Source: Echiichthys vipera
Taxonomy: Eukaryota > Chordata > Actinopteri > Perciformes > Trachinidae
Reading direction: 5' to 3'
DNA: 64,000 nucleotides
Assembly (NCBI GenBank): GCA_963691815.1
Contig: OY829658.1
Coordinates: forward strand, 17,646,285-17,710,284
Shown piece by piece: positions 38,463 through 51,998 of this stretch; within the stretch, counting starts at the first letter, position 1; each line of letters opens with the position of its first letter. The position numbers were made by a program, and so were the translations under genes. The notes beneath the pieces were generated by a model that saw nothing but the letters and a program-made list of their open reading frames with translations, made no database searches and had not been told where the DNA came from.

Positions 38463-38984
38463 GCTTAAGCTTGAGTGTTTAATTTCTCTTTAGAGTGACT
38501 CACTACACTTTTTTGACTCTTAAGTCCTGTGTTGTTTATTAAGATATGCGTCATTCAGGCTTATTTCCAGTTGATATTTCTCCACTGTGCTGATTCAAAC
38601 ATTTACAGAATTGACACAGCGATGATCCATATTTAGAGATTCCTATCAATCGCACTTAACATGCATAGGAAAAGAGGGGGGATCTTTAAGGAAAAGAAGA
38701 GGGGCGGAGTTAATGAAGGAGAAGGAGGAAGCACTAGGTAGAACTGTGATGCTCTTCACAGCATCATGCTAATGAGGAGGATTATTATGTCCCCCCTCAG
38801 GCAGTCGAGGCAGACACAGTGGGCGTGGGCGCAAGTGTGAATCACTTTTGACCGTTTGATTCGTGTGTAAGGCTGTTTGTGTGCATGTATATGATACAAG
38901 CAGAAAGGGGAAAGCTAACCTTTTTAAAGCTGATTCCGTTTTATTGCTTTGACATCGTTCTCTGTTTCCACTGTATTAGGTACT

Positions 38985-39035
38985 CATCCCTATTTATAAA
39001 AATAGCTTGCTCCTCCGGCCACTGAGTCATATAAA
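38985..39035 (+). promoter_or_regulatory. MEF2-like and AP-1 motif pair upstream of the candidate dtnbp1 exon
   Basis: CTATTTATAA at 38990-38999 fits the MEF2 consensus YTAWWWWTAR and could alternatively serve as a TATA-like element. TGAGTCA at 39023-39029 is a perfect AP-1/TRE site. They lie 24 bp apart in otherwise repeat-free sequence, about 0.65 kb upstream of the candidate first coding exon. This is motif evidence only. Confidence 0.3.
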
Positions 39036-39245
39036 CAAAGAAGGTGTATGAAGTGTGCAGACTCCGACTCGGTTAAGAGGCAAATGTGTTCATGGATTAT
39101 AGAAACATGCACAGCCACACACAAAAAACTCATCTGTGCTCCTTATTTCCCATCCTCCCTACGCACACACCCCCTCTCTCCCACCCCCCTCTCTTCTTTC
39201 CTCCCTCTCTCAGCAGCAGCCAGTGGTATGCTCCACTCGTCTTCA

Positions 39246-39248
<3 letters not shown>

Positions 39249-39328
<80 letters not shown>
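39249..39328. repeat. (CT)n microsatellite, 80 bp
   Basis: A pure CT tract embedded in a longer pyrimidine-rich stretch from about 39160. It may contribute to an accessible or H-DNA-forming promoter region upstream of the candidate exon at 39655. Confidence 0.97.
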
Positions 39329-39337
<9 letters not shown>

Positions 39338-39494
39338 CAGTGTCATCCTCAGCGGTCTCTACACACTGGAGCTGGACACTGGTGCAGCGCTGATCCATAC
39401 ATACATGCACATGTGTGTTTTGTGGGTGCAGGATCAGTGTGCGAGCCGATCTGCATGAGAATGTATGCGTGAGCTTTTCCGGAGCGTCTTTTGT

Positions 39495-39560
39495 ATGGAG
39501 GAGCATGTGTGTAGAGTGAGAGACAGCATGAGGATGCGTGGTGGGCAGGTGTTGTTGTGA
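39495..39560 (+). CDS. Candidate upstream ORF before the putative dtnbp1 first exon
   Basis: A 21-codon ORF reading MEEHVCRVRDSMRMRGGQVL plus one Leu, ending TGA at 39558-39560, 94 bp before ATG 39655. It matters only if the transcript starts upstream of it, in which case it could dampen translation of the downstream ORF. It may equally be chance. Confidence 0.2.
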   Translation: MEEHVCRVRDSMRMRGGQVLL

Positions 39561-39654
39561 TCGGTGGAGTTTTTGGTATACTATCGTTGTGCTGTCTGCC
39601 TCCCCCCTCCCTCTCATTTGGTTATCTTGTGAGGGTAAAAAGCATCCTGCTGGG

Positions 39655-39700
39655 ATGTCCACCTCGCCTGGTGCAACAGACGGGAGCCAAAGGAACTCTT
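39655..39700 (+). CDS. dtnbp1: Candidate alternative first coding exon of a short dysbindin
   Basis: ATG at 39655 (G at -3) opens MSTSPGATDGSQRNS, followed by one extra base and a strong donor GTAAGT at 39701-39706. The exon therefore ends in phase 1. The recognised dysbindin exon at 62623 begins in the matching phase, and joining them creates a Leu codon directly before ELDAEHAQ without a stop. The resulting protein would begin with a short Ser/Gly/Thr-rich leader and enter dysbindin just before the conserved KLKERQKFFEEAFQQD segment. It would lack the upstream coiled-coil half, similar in layout to DBNDD1 and DBNDD2. The exon call is an inference from phase, donor quality and position; no transcript evidence is available. 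Confidence 0.38.
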
Positions 39701-39742
39701 GTAAGTGACTTCTTTTCTTCTTTTGTAATCGGGAGTGGTGGT

Positions 39743-39745
<3 letters not shown>

Positions 39746-39782
<37 letters not shown>
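39746..39782. repeat. (TG)n microsatellite
   Basis: A tract of about 37 bp, 45 bp downstream of the candidate exon donor. Confidence 0.96.
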
Positions 39783-39784
<2 letters not shown>

Positions 39785-40532
39785 CAGCGTGTTTGAAAGC
39801 AACGTCCTTTTATGTCTAATCATATAGAAGGCCTTGTTTTTAAAGGAGGCAATTTAACAACAAATGCATTTTTTTACTGTAGGGGAATAATACAGTAAGG
39901 GAAGATAATATCTACAGTACTTAAGGTAAAGAAGTATAATGCATACTTGTATATGTTTATATGTTGGAAAGAGAGGTCAGGGAGGTGTATAATGTGGGAG
40001 TGTGTGGGAGCATGCTAGAATGTGTTTACATATTCCCTGGAGCGCCTCCAGCTGTCGATCTATTGGAAGGGAGCTGTGCATCGATTGACAACCAGGCCAG
40101 CTGTATCTTTTCAATAAGTGGAAAAGACCAGATGACTGGCTGATGTTATTCACTCCTGTCAAATTGATGAGCGTTTAATTGTTATCCTGGAAAGACAGTG
40201 AGCACGGTCTGCGTTTGCTTTAACCATAACTGAAAACAGAAACAGTGTTATGGTAGGGTAGGATTTAGCCCTACGTCTTTTATTTCAATGTTTCTGTTTA
40301 GCTAAACTCATAATTGAATAACAATAAACTGCTGTACTGGCTGTCATTGTAAATGTGTTTGAATCTGCTGTATGTGTGCACTGTGTCTGTAGCAGTAACT
40401 TTGCAGGGCAGTGCAGGGGTTGCGGCTGTAACATTGTAGTGTGGAGTGTATTAGCTATTCAGTAGGCGAATGTGTGTGGGACTGCTCTGCAGTTTTAATG
40501 TTTGACTCCATTCTGGCCTCAAGCCACAGGCG

Positions 40533-40650
<118 letters not shown>

Positions 40651-43600
40651 GTCAAAGGATTGCTGTACTGTAAGTGGGTGATTGATAAAATGATGTGACT
40701 CATTTTGACTCATCTGAGAGCTCAGTGGGAACATACACAAAGAAAATATCTCTCTCTCACTCACACACACACATCCATATACATCCACACACACGAACAT
40801 ACACACACTGCTTTGACTGAGGCAAAGATCACATCTGGGAAATGGGTCTTCTTTTATTGCTTTCATTATTATTGCACCCCCCTCCTCCCTTCTCACTTTC
40901 ATTTCCAGGCTCCCCCCTGTTATTTTCAGGATTTTATTTACTGCCCAACCTTGCATAAAACCTGCCTGGAAACCTTTGTGTGTCTGGGTGATGAGTTAAT
41001 GATCACACACCGACGCACCCACCCACAGTAGATATACCTATTGTGTGTATTTATGACTGTGGGATTTTTGAAAAGAATTACATCATTGAGTGATCAGTTA
41101 TTTGTCTGAGTACTACCTTATTGTTGTATAACTCCTGTTTAGCTGTCACATGTTTAGCTCTAGTCCTTGGCTGCTTTGCTTTGCACTTGACCAGTTTGTT
41201 CCTTGTCAAGACACATCCATCACATTACCTTCTTATAGAGCAGTGCCTTCAAGTGGAAATATCAAGTGGCCGCAGGCAACGATTACTGATTTGCTAACCG
41301 TAATGTTACATAACCAAATGCAGCATCTGAGCAAACAAGTCAATAGTCTGAGCTATACAGCAGCTTTTAAGAAAGGGAAATGGAGACGAATAGCTGAAGA
41401 TTGAACAAATGAAGAAAGGAATGCTTTTATCCAGCAGGGGAACATTTATCATAATTCTATTGTATGAGTTGTGATTAGTACTTTGGTGTCATTATCAAAG
41501 GGACATGCTGAAACAATGCTAGATCAGCAAGAACAATTTATGATATATACTCATTAAAACACCAAATACGAGGTTTCAGTGCTTTGGTTTTGCTGATTAG
41601 AAATGGCAGCAAATCACATTGTAAGTACATAATGCTAGACCAATTGATACGAAAATAGAGCATAATTAAGGACTATTTATGGACTTGTGTTAAAAGCCCT
41701 TTATTCCCGTCATGTTTTTAGATAAGACAATCAGTAGCATTTTTTAATCTCCGTTCCAGCAGCTTGACTCGGTGTGCAGTTATCACAGTGTAATGCTGGC
41801 GCAGAGCTCTATTGCCCTGTTAGTTTGTGTCCTCTATAAAGGACCAACAGCAGGCACCTGCCACTGAGATGGAAGTGCTGTGTCATCACTTGCGCCAAAT
41901 GATGGCTTGCTTCACCTCTCCTCTCCTCTTTGCTCTCAACCATCTCTCCTCTTGCTTTATGTCCCCGCCTTTCTCTCCTTTTGCACCTGGTTTGCTGTAC
42001 ACATCTGCTCTCTTTGCTGGGGCCTCATTTGTCTCCTCTCCTCTATATCTAACAGGCACTGCTCATCTCTTCTCCTCCTCGTTCTCTCTTCTCTGCTCTC
42101 CTCCTGACTGGTTTATCTGGGTTCACATGAAACTTTAATTACATGTAAATCAAAGCGCTGCAGATGTGATTAGTCTTTTGTGCTGCTTTAATGAGTGGGG
42201 TCTGGACTATTGAAATAGCTGGCTCCTGCACTGTCTCTGATGGCTAAAGCCACGGGCAAACTCAACTTTTCATGCTGCCAGAAGCAGCCCTTTTTTGTGG
42301 TTAAATTTGTCTTGCAGTTCTAGTCACAGCATAAAAATCTGTATGAATATTCAATTCTATTCATGAAACAGTATTTAATGGGGCTTAAAGGGCTTATTAC
42401 AGCAAGATCAACTTAAAGTATATACGTAGGCTAATTTTCATGTTGTGTTTGGCTGACATTTTTAAAATGTTAATTAGCATGAAGTTGAGTGAGATGTGAT
42501 TTAGCAGGAGGCAGTTTTTTTTTTTTATTCACAGTAACACAGTGTGCTGCCACGTGATAATGTTTGAATCCTGAATATGTTTTTGCATACTCACTTGCTT
42601 TTATTTGTGCATGCATCCATTTCTCCACGCACGCAAAATGCAGTTAGTTTGCTAATGAGCATATTCAAACATCCCTGAGACAGCATGTAAACACAGACGG
42701 TGTCTACGAAGAGTGTGCGGACGTGTCTTAATTTGTCTGTTAAATTTCAAGAAGGTCACGCTCTTTTTGAAGCCACCCAAGGAGGTTGAGACTGGGATTT
42801 ATTGCACTAATTGTTTGTCTTTTAAAGATGGATTTTGTTCAAGAGATGAAAGAATTTGTGCTGTGAAAGAGTGAAGTCAAGAACAGAGCCCAGCTTGATG
42901 TTCATAAGACATAATAATCACATTTTGACTTGTATTGTAATTCAATCTGCGGGGCTTAAATATAAAATGTAAATATTCAATATGAAACTGTTACATAACT
43001 GATGCATGTGTGCAGTTGCATGTGTCATGTCTTATTTCATGCAAATGGCCACAAATATTGTGGACTTCAGGTGCACACACAGGACACACACAAGTGCATG
43101 AACCATGACTACAATGCTTTTCCATGCATTGATAATGTTTATAATAGTCCATTTATCTATCCATCCATTCTCTTTTACCCACTTATCCTTCAGGAATATC
43201 TGCCGTGGGTCACAAATTTGCAGATTTGGAAAAATGACCCATTATCTCTTCAGTCATTTCTCCCACCCTGCTTATTGTCCTTTCCTCACCTTCTCACTTT
43301 TTCTCTAACCACTTTTTTTATTTCAACTCTGTGTTGCAAGCAGTGTCCACTTGGTTTTACAGGTTTTGTTGGTAACCCCTGAGTATTCTGCCTCTCTCTG
43401 TCAACCCTCATATTGTTTACGCAACTGCACTACTGCCAGGGTTTCCCAGCAATCTTTACACTCAGATCGTCCTTGCACAGTTAGATTAGGAGGAACAGTC
43501 TCACAGCAAAGACACTTTGGGGATTCAGCTTGTTACAAAGAGTGCCACAAAAGGAGAAAGAGAGTGCAGACAAAAGGAGGAAGAGGAGTGCTAAAAGACT

Positions 43601-44905
43601 AAAGAGGGGGGAGAGACACAGGATGTGGTTAGTTGGAAGAAAGAAGTAAAAAAGGAGATGAACAATGAACAGGAAAAGCGGATGACAGAGCTAAGAAAAG
43701 ACAGCAAAGGAAGAAGAGAGCGATGCAGCAGAGGAGGGGGTAAAATTGAGAAGGCAAAGATACCAGGTGGAGGATGAAGGAGAGTGGGTGAGAGAATGAA
43801 AATGAGAGTGACTCGTGAATAACGGAAAGAGAATATTGGTAAAGAGGATGAATTAAAAGACTGAGCCCAGCCAAAAAGCAGAATACAGATAATGAAAAAG
43901 AATAATAAAAAGGCATAGGAGAGTAAGACAGGCCTCCCCACTATCTGGAGTCTGCTAATTGGTGGTGGTGGTGTGCAGAAGTTGCACAGAGATCACACAC
44001 TGCAGGAATGGAGAATATCTGGAGGAAGTTCTTTTTTAAAATGTATGACAGTGGAAACTAAAGTTTGTTGTATCAACAACACTATATATAGAAAGGGATG
44101 CAGTTACATATAATCTGAAGACGGATAACGCTTTTTACATGTACACAACAAATTGATGATGTGAGCTTGACCTATAACAGGAAATCCTGCAACTATTTCA
44201 ACTGACCATTATCTTCCAATCGTAGCTTAGCAACCATACAGTAACTAAGCTGTGAAAGCTGCAGGCCTGTGAAACGTGAGAATGTACAGCTTGCCAAAGT
44301 ATTTTAGCAAGATACTACGCATGTAGCCATCAAGTTCATATTTACGACACCCTTTTCACGTTTTTTGTTTAAATTTAAATCAGTAGGAAATATTAAGAAG
44401 TTCATCAGATTTCAAATCAATTAGCTGCAGTTAATAAATTCTGCCATTATTTGCCATTTCAGATGGTGAACTGGCTAATGAGAAGCCTGCTTTTGTCTGC
44501 CATTGTCTGAAATAAAAAAATCCTTTGTTTGAAAAGTGAAGAATGAAAAGTGGTAAATCTGCCACTATCATCGATGCATCAATTAATATCACCATAACGG
44601 TGAATAACCTTTTTCTTTCCAGTATCACAGCCACAAATAAGCTCCCAATGCTCATCCTGCTGAGAAATCATGCTCTGAGCTGTGCGAAATGACAAAGGAA
44701 TAAATACTTACACTTTACACACAAAGTTATGGCAGTTGTTGTAGAGTGGTGAAGTAAGAGTGAGAGGAATGAATCTGAATTTAAGTCTGTCAGCTGATTT
44801 CAAACACCCCCTTATATGTGCCTTGGGATGATGTAAAACTGGAGGACCAAGATGACAGTCTTAAATTGTAAAGGCGTAAAAAAAAATACACTCGCAAATG
44901 CATGT

Positions 44906-44910
<5 letters not shown>

Positions 44911-44969
<59 letters not shown>
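44911..44969. repeat. (AC)n microsatellite
   Basis: A pure dinucleotide tract of about 59 bp. Confidence 0.97.
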
Positions 44970-44971
<2 letters not shown>

Positions 44972-46543
44972 TGAAAAAAGGACCACCTTGCAGTCCCATA
45001 CTGACATCTATTGAAATGCATAATCTATTTTCTATTTGGAAAAAGAAGCTGATAACAGTCAGTGTTTTTGTCTCAAATCCTGGTCACAGATGGTTTAGAA
45101 ATTGCATTCTCCATCCCTGTGTGGTGTACCCCAGTAGGTGGGTTATCGCTTTTATATCAGTCCTCTCCTCCCACTCCTCTGGGAAATGGAGAAAAAAGTA
45201 ATGGTATGGTCAGACAGCCAGAGAGTTGCTCTAATTGATTCCATGGTTGAACAGACAATATTTACAGACTTGGACTGAGAGGGAGGCTGTTACAGTGTTT
45301 ATACTGTCAGGTCCTTTGAGTTTAATGCATTTGCATTCTCTTGCATTTGTCTTTCTGTCACCTTCATTCTTCTGCAAGTAGTTGTATTTCTGCACTGTAA
45401 AGTGAGTTCTTCTAGGCTCGTCTACATACTGAGACTATCAGTGCTCTTGTGCATGCTGCTCAGGCTCCTATAGCCTTTATTCCAAGGCTCTCTTCTGCCT
45501 GCAATCTCCCTCTGCCCTTCAACCCCCCTGCATGCTGCCTTATGTAAGGGTAAATAACTCTGGTCAGCCAGAGATGGATAAACCCCTCAAGGACCTCTCA
45601 TTTGAACTGGGGTCATAGAACACATCTTTTTGCTCCTCTCTCTCCATATTTCTGTCCCTGTGACTCTGTACCTTACTCTGACGAAAAGAAACCGTTAGAC
45701 AACGTGTACATCTGTGTGAGTGAGGGAATGTGTCTGCATGTTATTTATATACATGAGGATATCGTGAAAATGTGGCTGGTCTTGGTTCTTTGCCTGTATT
45801 GTGTATTCACAGATTTGTAAGTGTGTGTGTGTGGGTGCGAAACAACAAAACAAAAAGAGACAGCAAGACACGGTGCTGTGGGGGAGGGAAGGCTTTCCCG
45901 CTGTGTGCCAGGTGACTGTGTGTGGCCCAACTGTAAGTCCAATACAACAAAAACAACAGATGGATCTACAATACAGCATAGTCGCTGGGCTACTAATAAA
46001 GTGTTTAATCCCAAGGTGTAATGATTTAGCTAAAACCTACTTGCCTTGAGTATAGAAAACACTACCCTACATGGACTGTTAAAATATTTAAAAGATTGTT
46101 TATTGTGTATTGAAGTATAAAAATTTCCCCCTCAATAAAGAGGAAGGACTTACGTTAGTCTTTGTCCATACTTTATGTTTAAAATATGTATATTCCATAC
46201 TGAATAATAATGTATCACCCCCTTCACAGGATCTAACTGTAAATCAGTAATATGCAATTCTTTATAAGATTGGGTTGTTGCTACATTGTTTTTTAACTGT
46301 GCAAAATGTGTGATGAAAAAATTGCTTTTGATTTAGAAGTGAGGATGTACCTGATATGGAGCCATAAGGGCACAGGCATAAATATCTGACAGCAGTGGTT
46401 TGCAGTAGTTTAATGCCCCAGGACATACAGTACCAAGTAGGACCGAGGACAATAGAGAAAGAAAGACAAATGGTGAAATGATGCAGGGAAGATGAGATAA
46501 TATGAAACAAAGGAGTACAGTATGGAGTAACTCATGCCTGGGC

Positions 46544-46558
46544 GGGGGGGGGGGGGGG
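46544..46558. repeat. G15 homopolymer
   Basis: Fifteen consecutive G after GGC. It is a possible sequencing or assembly weak point, and can form G-quadruplex structure. Confidence 0.9.
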
Positions 46559-47366
46559 TGTATGTGCGATCTTGCCTCATCTCTGTGCAAATTCTCTTTG
46601 CAACATTATCTCCCCTACCCAAGATCAGGGCTTCTCACATCCATGCTGAGGCTAAGAAGAGGGCACACTGTGACTGCAGATAAAGGAGGGGGTGAAAGAG
46701 AGAAGAGCAACAAAAGAGCGATATGAGGAGAATATGTGAGGAATACACAGTGACAGAGAAGAGAAGTGGAGCTTGGCAAAATAAAGAGATGTTGCTGATA
46801 GCTTTTGATATATCTGTCAGGGTCTAACAAAAAACACCCTTGAAATATTTAACGGAAGACTTCAGCGCAGATGAGAAGAACAAGCTCTCTGCCCGATAGT
46901 TCACCCAGAGAGCTGAAAGTGTTGCGCGTACAGAGAAAGAATCATCTTGACAGTACCCCTCCTTCCTAGTTTCACATCATAACACTTTAAAATCGATAAC
47001 TGATAAATGACAGTACCACTGTTTAAAGAATAACAGTCCTTCAGGTTGAGCAAGAAGTGTTTTGTGTAGAAACATTGTCCTTTCACCTTTGCTTATGGGC
47101 CTATTGCTTACATGGCCATTTTGCAGTGACATCTGAATGTCATTGAAATGGAAAATTGCAGTGAAGTGCACAAAAGCTGCACATCCAAATGTTCTCTACT
47201 GTACGACCAGAGTATAGCACTTAACCATGCCCACCTCAGTTTGGAGAGCAACAGAACACCACTATCTGATGTCTTTATCTCATAAATCCTCCACAGCATG
47301 TTATTGTTTATTGTTGCAACTATGGCTGGATATCGCCCCTGATTCAATTCAATATAAAGAGATACT

Positions 47367-47429
47367 CCAGGTTAGGGGGTTTCCTTGTACAGTATACAGC
47401 ATACTTGTACAAGGAATGCTCTAACCTGG
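47367..47429 (+). other. Long near-perfect hairpin, miRNA-precursor-like
   Basis: The 5' arm at 47367-47395 starts CCAGGTTAGGGGGTTTCCTT, and the 3' arm at 47401-47429 ends GGAATGCTCTAACCTGG. They pair over about 28 positions with one mismatch, two single-base bulges and two G-U pairs, closing a 5-nt loop ACAGC. The size and pairing are compatible with a small pre-miRNA. The loop is short and the flanks are AT-rich, so a palindromic mini-transposon remnant is an equally good explanation. I recognise no known miRNA seed. Confidence 0.35.
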
Positions 47430-48076
47430 TGCATTATTAAAAATATTAATGTTTTCATTAAGAATGGACCCTAAAGCATTTATGTATGTTTCATTTAACA
47501 TGAACACATTTCAATAATCAACACAAGTGCAACAGACTATATTCTTTATAGTGAGTATTGAAGGACATTTTTATTCATATATATTGAGATCAGAGGCCGA
47601 GGAACCGACAAGCTAGCCATAGTTTATACCAATGGATTCCTTAGGACTTCTGGTTTAATATGATACCAAGACGATCTCTTTTTTCATTATGAATCATTAT
47701 TGGATCATTCAAATAATATCAGTTTTAACTGGAAAAAAATCAATCAATCATTCTAAACCCATCCCTGATTGCTCTTCCTGTTGTACCAGATAGTTTGCTC
47801 AGAATTTACTTGATGGTGTGGAGGAAGTTTTTCAATTTCAGCCATATGGTGAACATCCTGACAGCAGTGTAAAGCAGCTAAAAAGAAGCTTGAATTATAC
47901 AGCGTGACTACAGTAACGTCTTCAACAGACACTGAAGGAGGTGCAAGATTAGACGCCTGTCTGCATTCACTCACATTTTAAAATTATGTAATAGAGTGGA
48001 TTTATCAAGGTCATGGACTACAAGTCGGAGGAATACATAGAATACGAGTTGTAACCACTTTCCTGCTGCATCACTT

Positions 48077-48080
<4 letters not shown>

Positions 48081-48109
<29 letters not shown>
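48081..48109. repeat. (AC)n microsatellite
   Basis: A short pure dinucleotide tract of about 29 bp. Confidence 0.95.
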
Positions 48110-48112
<3 letters not shown>

Positions 48113-51100
48113 AATATCTCATGTCTCCTGTTAACTCGGTCACCACAGGATGACAGTAGGCCAGCTCTTAGGGACATCAAGGAATTACATGTATAGATTC
48201 ATACATTTGTTACAGTATCCCAGTTAGCTACCTCTTAACCAAAGTCTATAAACACCACCTCCTGTAGCTGGAAGCGTCTCTATTGTTGCTGAGCCGTGCA
48301 AGCAGGAAACAAGGTTGCTAAATAAAGGCAAAAGCATGTGTCCAAGAATGAGACACAATCGGATGCTTTCCTGTGAGAGCAGAGTAATCATGAAGAGTAG
48401 AATTCTACAATAAGATGCCTGAGAAATAAAAGGTGATTTATTGAGTTAACTAATATCAGTAATTCTTAAAAGCTAAAGGAAGAAGAAAGGTATATAATGG
48501 ATAGTAAACTAAACTTTAAGTTGAGAAAATGAGTGTCGAAAACTAAATCCCTCCATTTTGCACACACTATCTTTTTGAGACTCCTTTGACTCTATTTTGA
48601 GTCTCCTCTTTTTTGGAAATAGTCTAAAAATTCAAAAGTGAACATGTCAAACCCAAAATAATAGTCTTTAGCTCAGAAATGAATATTTAAGATGTTCACA
48701 GACAGTTTATCAGTTCAAAGAAATATGATGCTTTGTGGGTTGTGGGCCAAAATGACTACAAATGACTTCAATAGATACAGATGGCTTTGACGGTAGCAAC
48801 CATGGGTTTAACGCACATATAACTGCAGGTAAATCAGATCTATCTGTAGTTTCTTGACATGCTTGTTTTCTCCTCCATCTAACTGCAAAAGTTTTCAAAT
48901 ATGACTGTATAGCAGCCCATAGTATATAAAGAACTGTCACACACAAACAGAAGCAACATACTGTAACTTCAGATTACAGCATTCATTTTTACCCATCCTC
49001 ATTTCAGATGATCCCAGGAAAATGCATTTGTCGCCAACCAGCCTACCGGACTAGATTAACTTTTAATAATAAAACAACCATCTTGCACATATGCCCGAAC
49101 ACCTGCCTGAGATTTTAACTCCAGCAAGACAACTCTCATGTAAACTAATCTATCATTTATTAGCTTCCCTAAATGAAGAGATATCCAATACTTGTAAACC
49201 CATTCTGGCTGTCGCTCTAACATGAATGCTGATGAAACATGTGTGTGCCTGTTATGCATGGTGTGGTTACTGTACCATGTATAGAAACAGAATTTCTTAG
49301 CTGAGAGAGACTCAAAACTTATCTTCTTCGGTTGAGGAAGGTTGCTAGCTGCAGCTGTAGACATTTGTTTAAAGATGGGAAACATTTAACTTCGTCAAGT
49401 TTATTAAAATATGGATTGGCTTCACTTAAGACTTTGCACAGCTCTTTCCAAGAAGATTTTATCCATTTCGATGCTTTGTCGTCACACAAAAGACAGACGC
49501 TTCACTTCACCGATGCTGTGTTTCGTGCTGTCTTTTCTTTGCTTTTGTAGTCCAATAGTGCTCCACCGTCTCTCACTTGATTGTTACACACATTAACACG
49601 GTTAAACAACTCCTAGATAGGTATGTGAATCAAGTTCCAGTTGAGAACTGGTTCCAAATGGTCCAGTCCATCATATGCATCCGAGCTTATCAATTCCTCT
49701 TCTTGACAGTTGCACAAAAAAATATCATCAAACTCAAGAGCCTACACTGCTGGAAACGTGCAACAAGTAGGAAGAAAGAAGAAGAAACAATCCAAAAAGT
49801 TAAACTGTTAAGTATAATTAATAATAGTAAAGTTACTGAGAAATACTGCAGTAATGGTGACTTGTTTACTTCCTGTACTTCCCCTGATTCATGTATAGGG
49901 TATAGCAACAAGGGGATATGCAAGGCCCCCCCAAACCCAATCTTCAGCACTGCAGAGCTCAGTTATTATTTATCACACACGGCATACTGTATACAGATAC
50001 CTTGTGTTCTACTCTTGTCAGTGTTGAAGCAAGGGAGCTGAGTTTTTACAGTGTTTCAAGTTCAAGTTTTTGCTCACAGCTTCAGATGCATGTCAGCCCA
50101 CGTCTCTCTAGCCTGAATCTCTCTCTTCACTTTCCTCTGCTAAGTAAAGTACAAAGAAATATATAGAAAAGAGTGAATAGGTCATTCTTGAGAGGCGTCT
50201 TCGCTGAGGACTTTAGTGGGTTTTGCTGATGTAAGGCTGTATGTGTTGCGGTAGGGAGAAAAGAGGAGATTCCTGCATAATGCATCAAAATCTGTGTGAA
50301 TGTTCCAGAAATCTCACACATTTATATCCCCGAAAATAAAGGTAGTGCATGCTCGTCTCAAATACATGTGCATATTGGATGTGAATCTACATGCATGCAG
50401 CTTCCCATTTGCAAACCTCATGTTCACTTACAAGTCATCGACATATTTTTGAGGAAGCTAACCATTTTATAAACCATGCAACAGTCATATTCTGTTGCCT
50501 TTGCCTGTCCAGAATATGCCTGCTGCTCAGGTTAGATTGTACAAAACACCTGAGGGCATGTGTGTACCCTGGTTTCCTTTTTTCTGACTGTTTTTGTTGT
50601 TTTTTTCAGTCACTGGAGCCTTCTAGAGATTTTCCCTGTCTCCGTGTTGTGAGGATCAGAATGGCCAGGTTTCCTTATTTAGAGTATAGCAGGCAGTCAT
50701 TATTGCATTACCCACCATTAAGCAAGACCTAACCTATATAAATCTCCCTTCAATGCAAGCAATTAACCTGTTAGAAAATGCCTCACTTTTTCTTCTCCCC
50801 CTCCTTCACCTCCTCATTCGGCCTCTATTAACAGTTCACAGAGTTTTTGGTGATGTAAGCGTTTTTAACTGTCTCCTGAGGAGCAGGGTCATTTTTTAAA
50901 TCTATTTCCAGCTATACAGCATGACATGTCTGTACTATATGTGCATATGAGAAAAGCCTTCGTGGTGATAAGAAACTGTATCCGCCATAGTTGAATTCCT
51001 CGTTCTCAGGTGCTTGAGTCCATTGGCTGAATGCTAATTTATTTGGCAGCCCAACGATTCTTTTTCTCCCATATTTATCTCTGAGCACAGGGAAGAGTAT

Positions 51101-51831
51101 GGGAAATGTAATTTTTCATTATTTGTTAAGACACATTTAATCCCTGTTTGAAAGGATGGGTTAAGCAGCATTTGAATGGCAAATGAGCAGCAACTGGAAC
51201 TGCAAAATTTTGATTAGCCCAAGAATTCAATTTCCACATATTAGGTAACATAATTTATCACCCATGCCTCAAACATTAGTAACAGTGGGTTTCTCAATAG
51301 AAAACTGCGGCATGTTCAGTGTCCTATGAATGTGCAGCCAGAAGCAGTCAGCTGCGATGGCATCAGTGAACATGAACAGGGTTCACGTGGGTAGGGCATT
51401 TTGTTGGCAAGCGAGAAAGACGTTTTTTAACAGGTTGTGTAAGGTGGGCAGGTTGACAGGGTTGTGAAGATCTGGGAGACCTCTGACATGTAGACCTCCC
51501 CTTTCCACCTCGCTCTCCTTGATGGATGGACCCTCTATTTGACAATGTTCTGTCAGCTGCTGTCAGATAAAACAACCTACTCTCTATCTTTCTGTCTGTC
51601 TCAGTTACCAGTTATCACACACGGAACCATATTAGACATGAGCGTTATGTTGAATAATTTGCATGTGACTTAAGATCACATCTTCTAAAGTGAGTGTTTA
51701 CTTAAATTTCATAATTGTGACCATTCAGTGATTCATAATTAATTATTATATGTCATAGGGCTGTGTTTTGGCAATACGATTTTATGATATTGGAGGTTTT
51801 TTTTTTCTTCCAAATATTATTTCTTTGGCAG

Positions 51832-51998
51832 TTTTCAAGCCTTTTTATTACAGAGGACAGGTATGAAATGGGGTGAGAGAGAGTGGGAGACATGCAGCAA
51901 AGGGCCGCAGGTCAGAATCAAACCTGCGGCCGCTGCCTCAAGGACCTTCAGCCTCTTTACATGGGGTGATTGCTCTAACCACTGTGCCACCAGCTGCC
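51832..51998 (-). mobile_element. tRNA-derived SINE, minus strand
   Basis: On the minus strand the head GGCAGCTGGTGGCACAGTGG carries the A box TGGCACAGTGG (complement of 51979-51989), and the B-box-like AGGTTTGATTCTG is the complement of 51913-51925. A GACCTGCGGCCCTTTGCTGC block and an AATAAAAAGGCTTG 3' tail follow. The order and spacing are those of a short tRNA-derived SINE of about 167 bp. The subfamily is not named. Confidence 0.75.

Noticed and set aside
39048..39472. Leu-Ser repeat ORFs over the CT tract
   Set aside because: Length comes from the (CT)n repeat being open in several frames.
49577..50041. 154-codon plus-strand open frame
   Set aside because: No homology recognised, it overlaps an opposite-strand frame, and there is no splice or poly(A) support.
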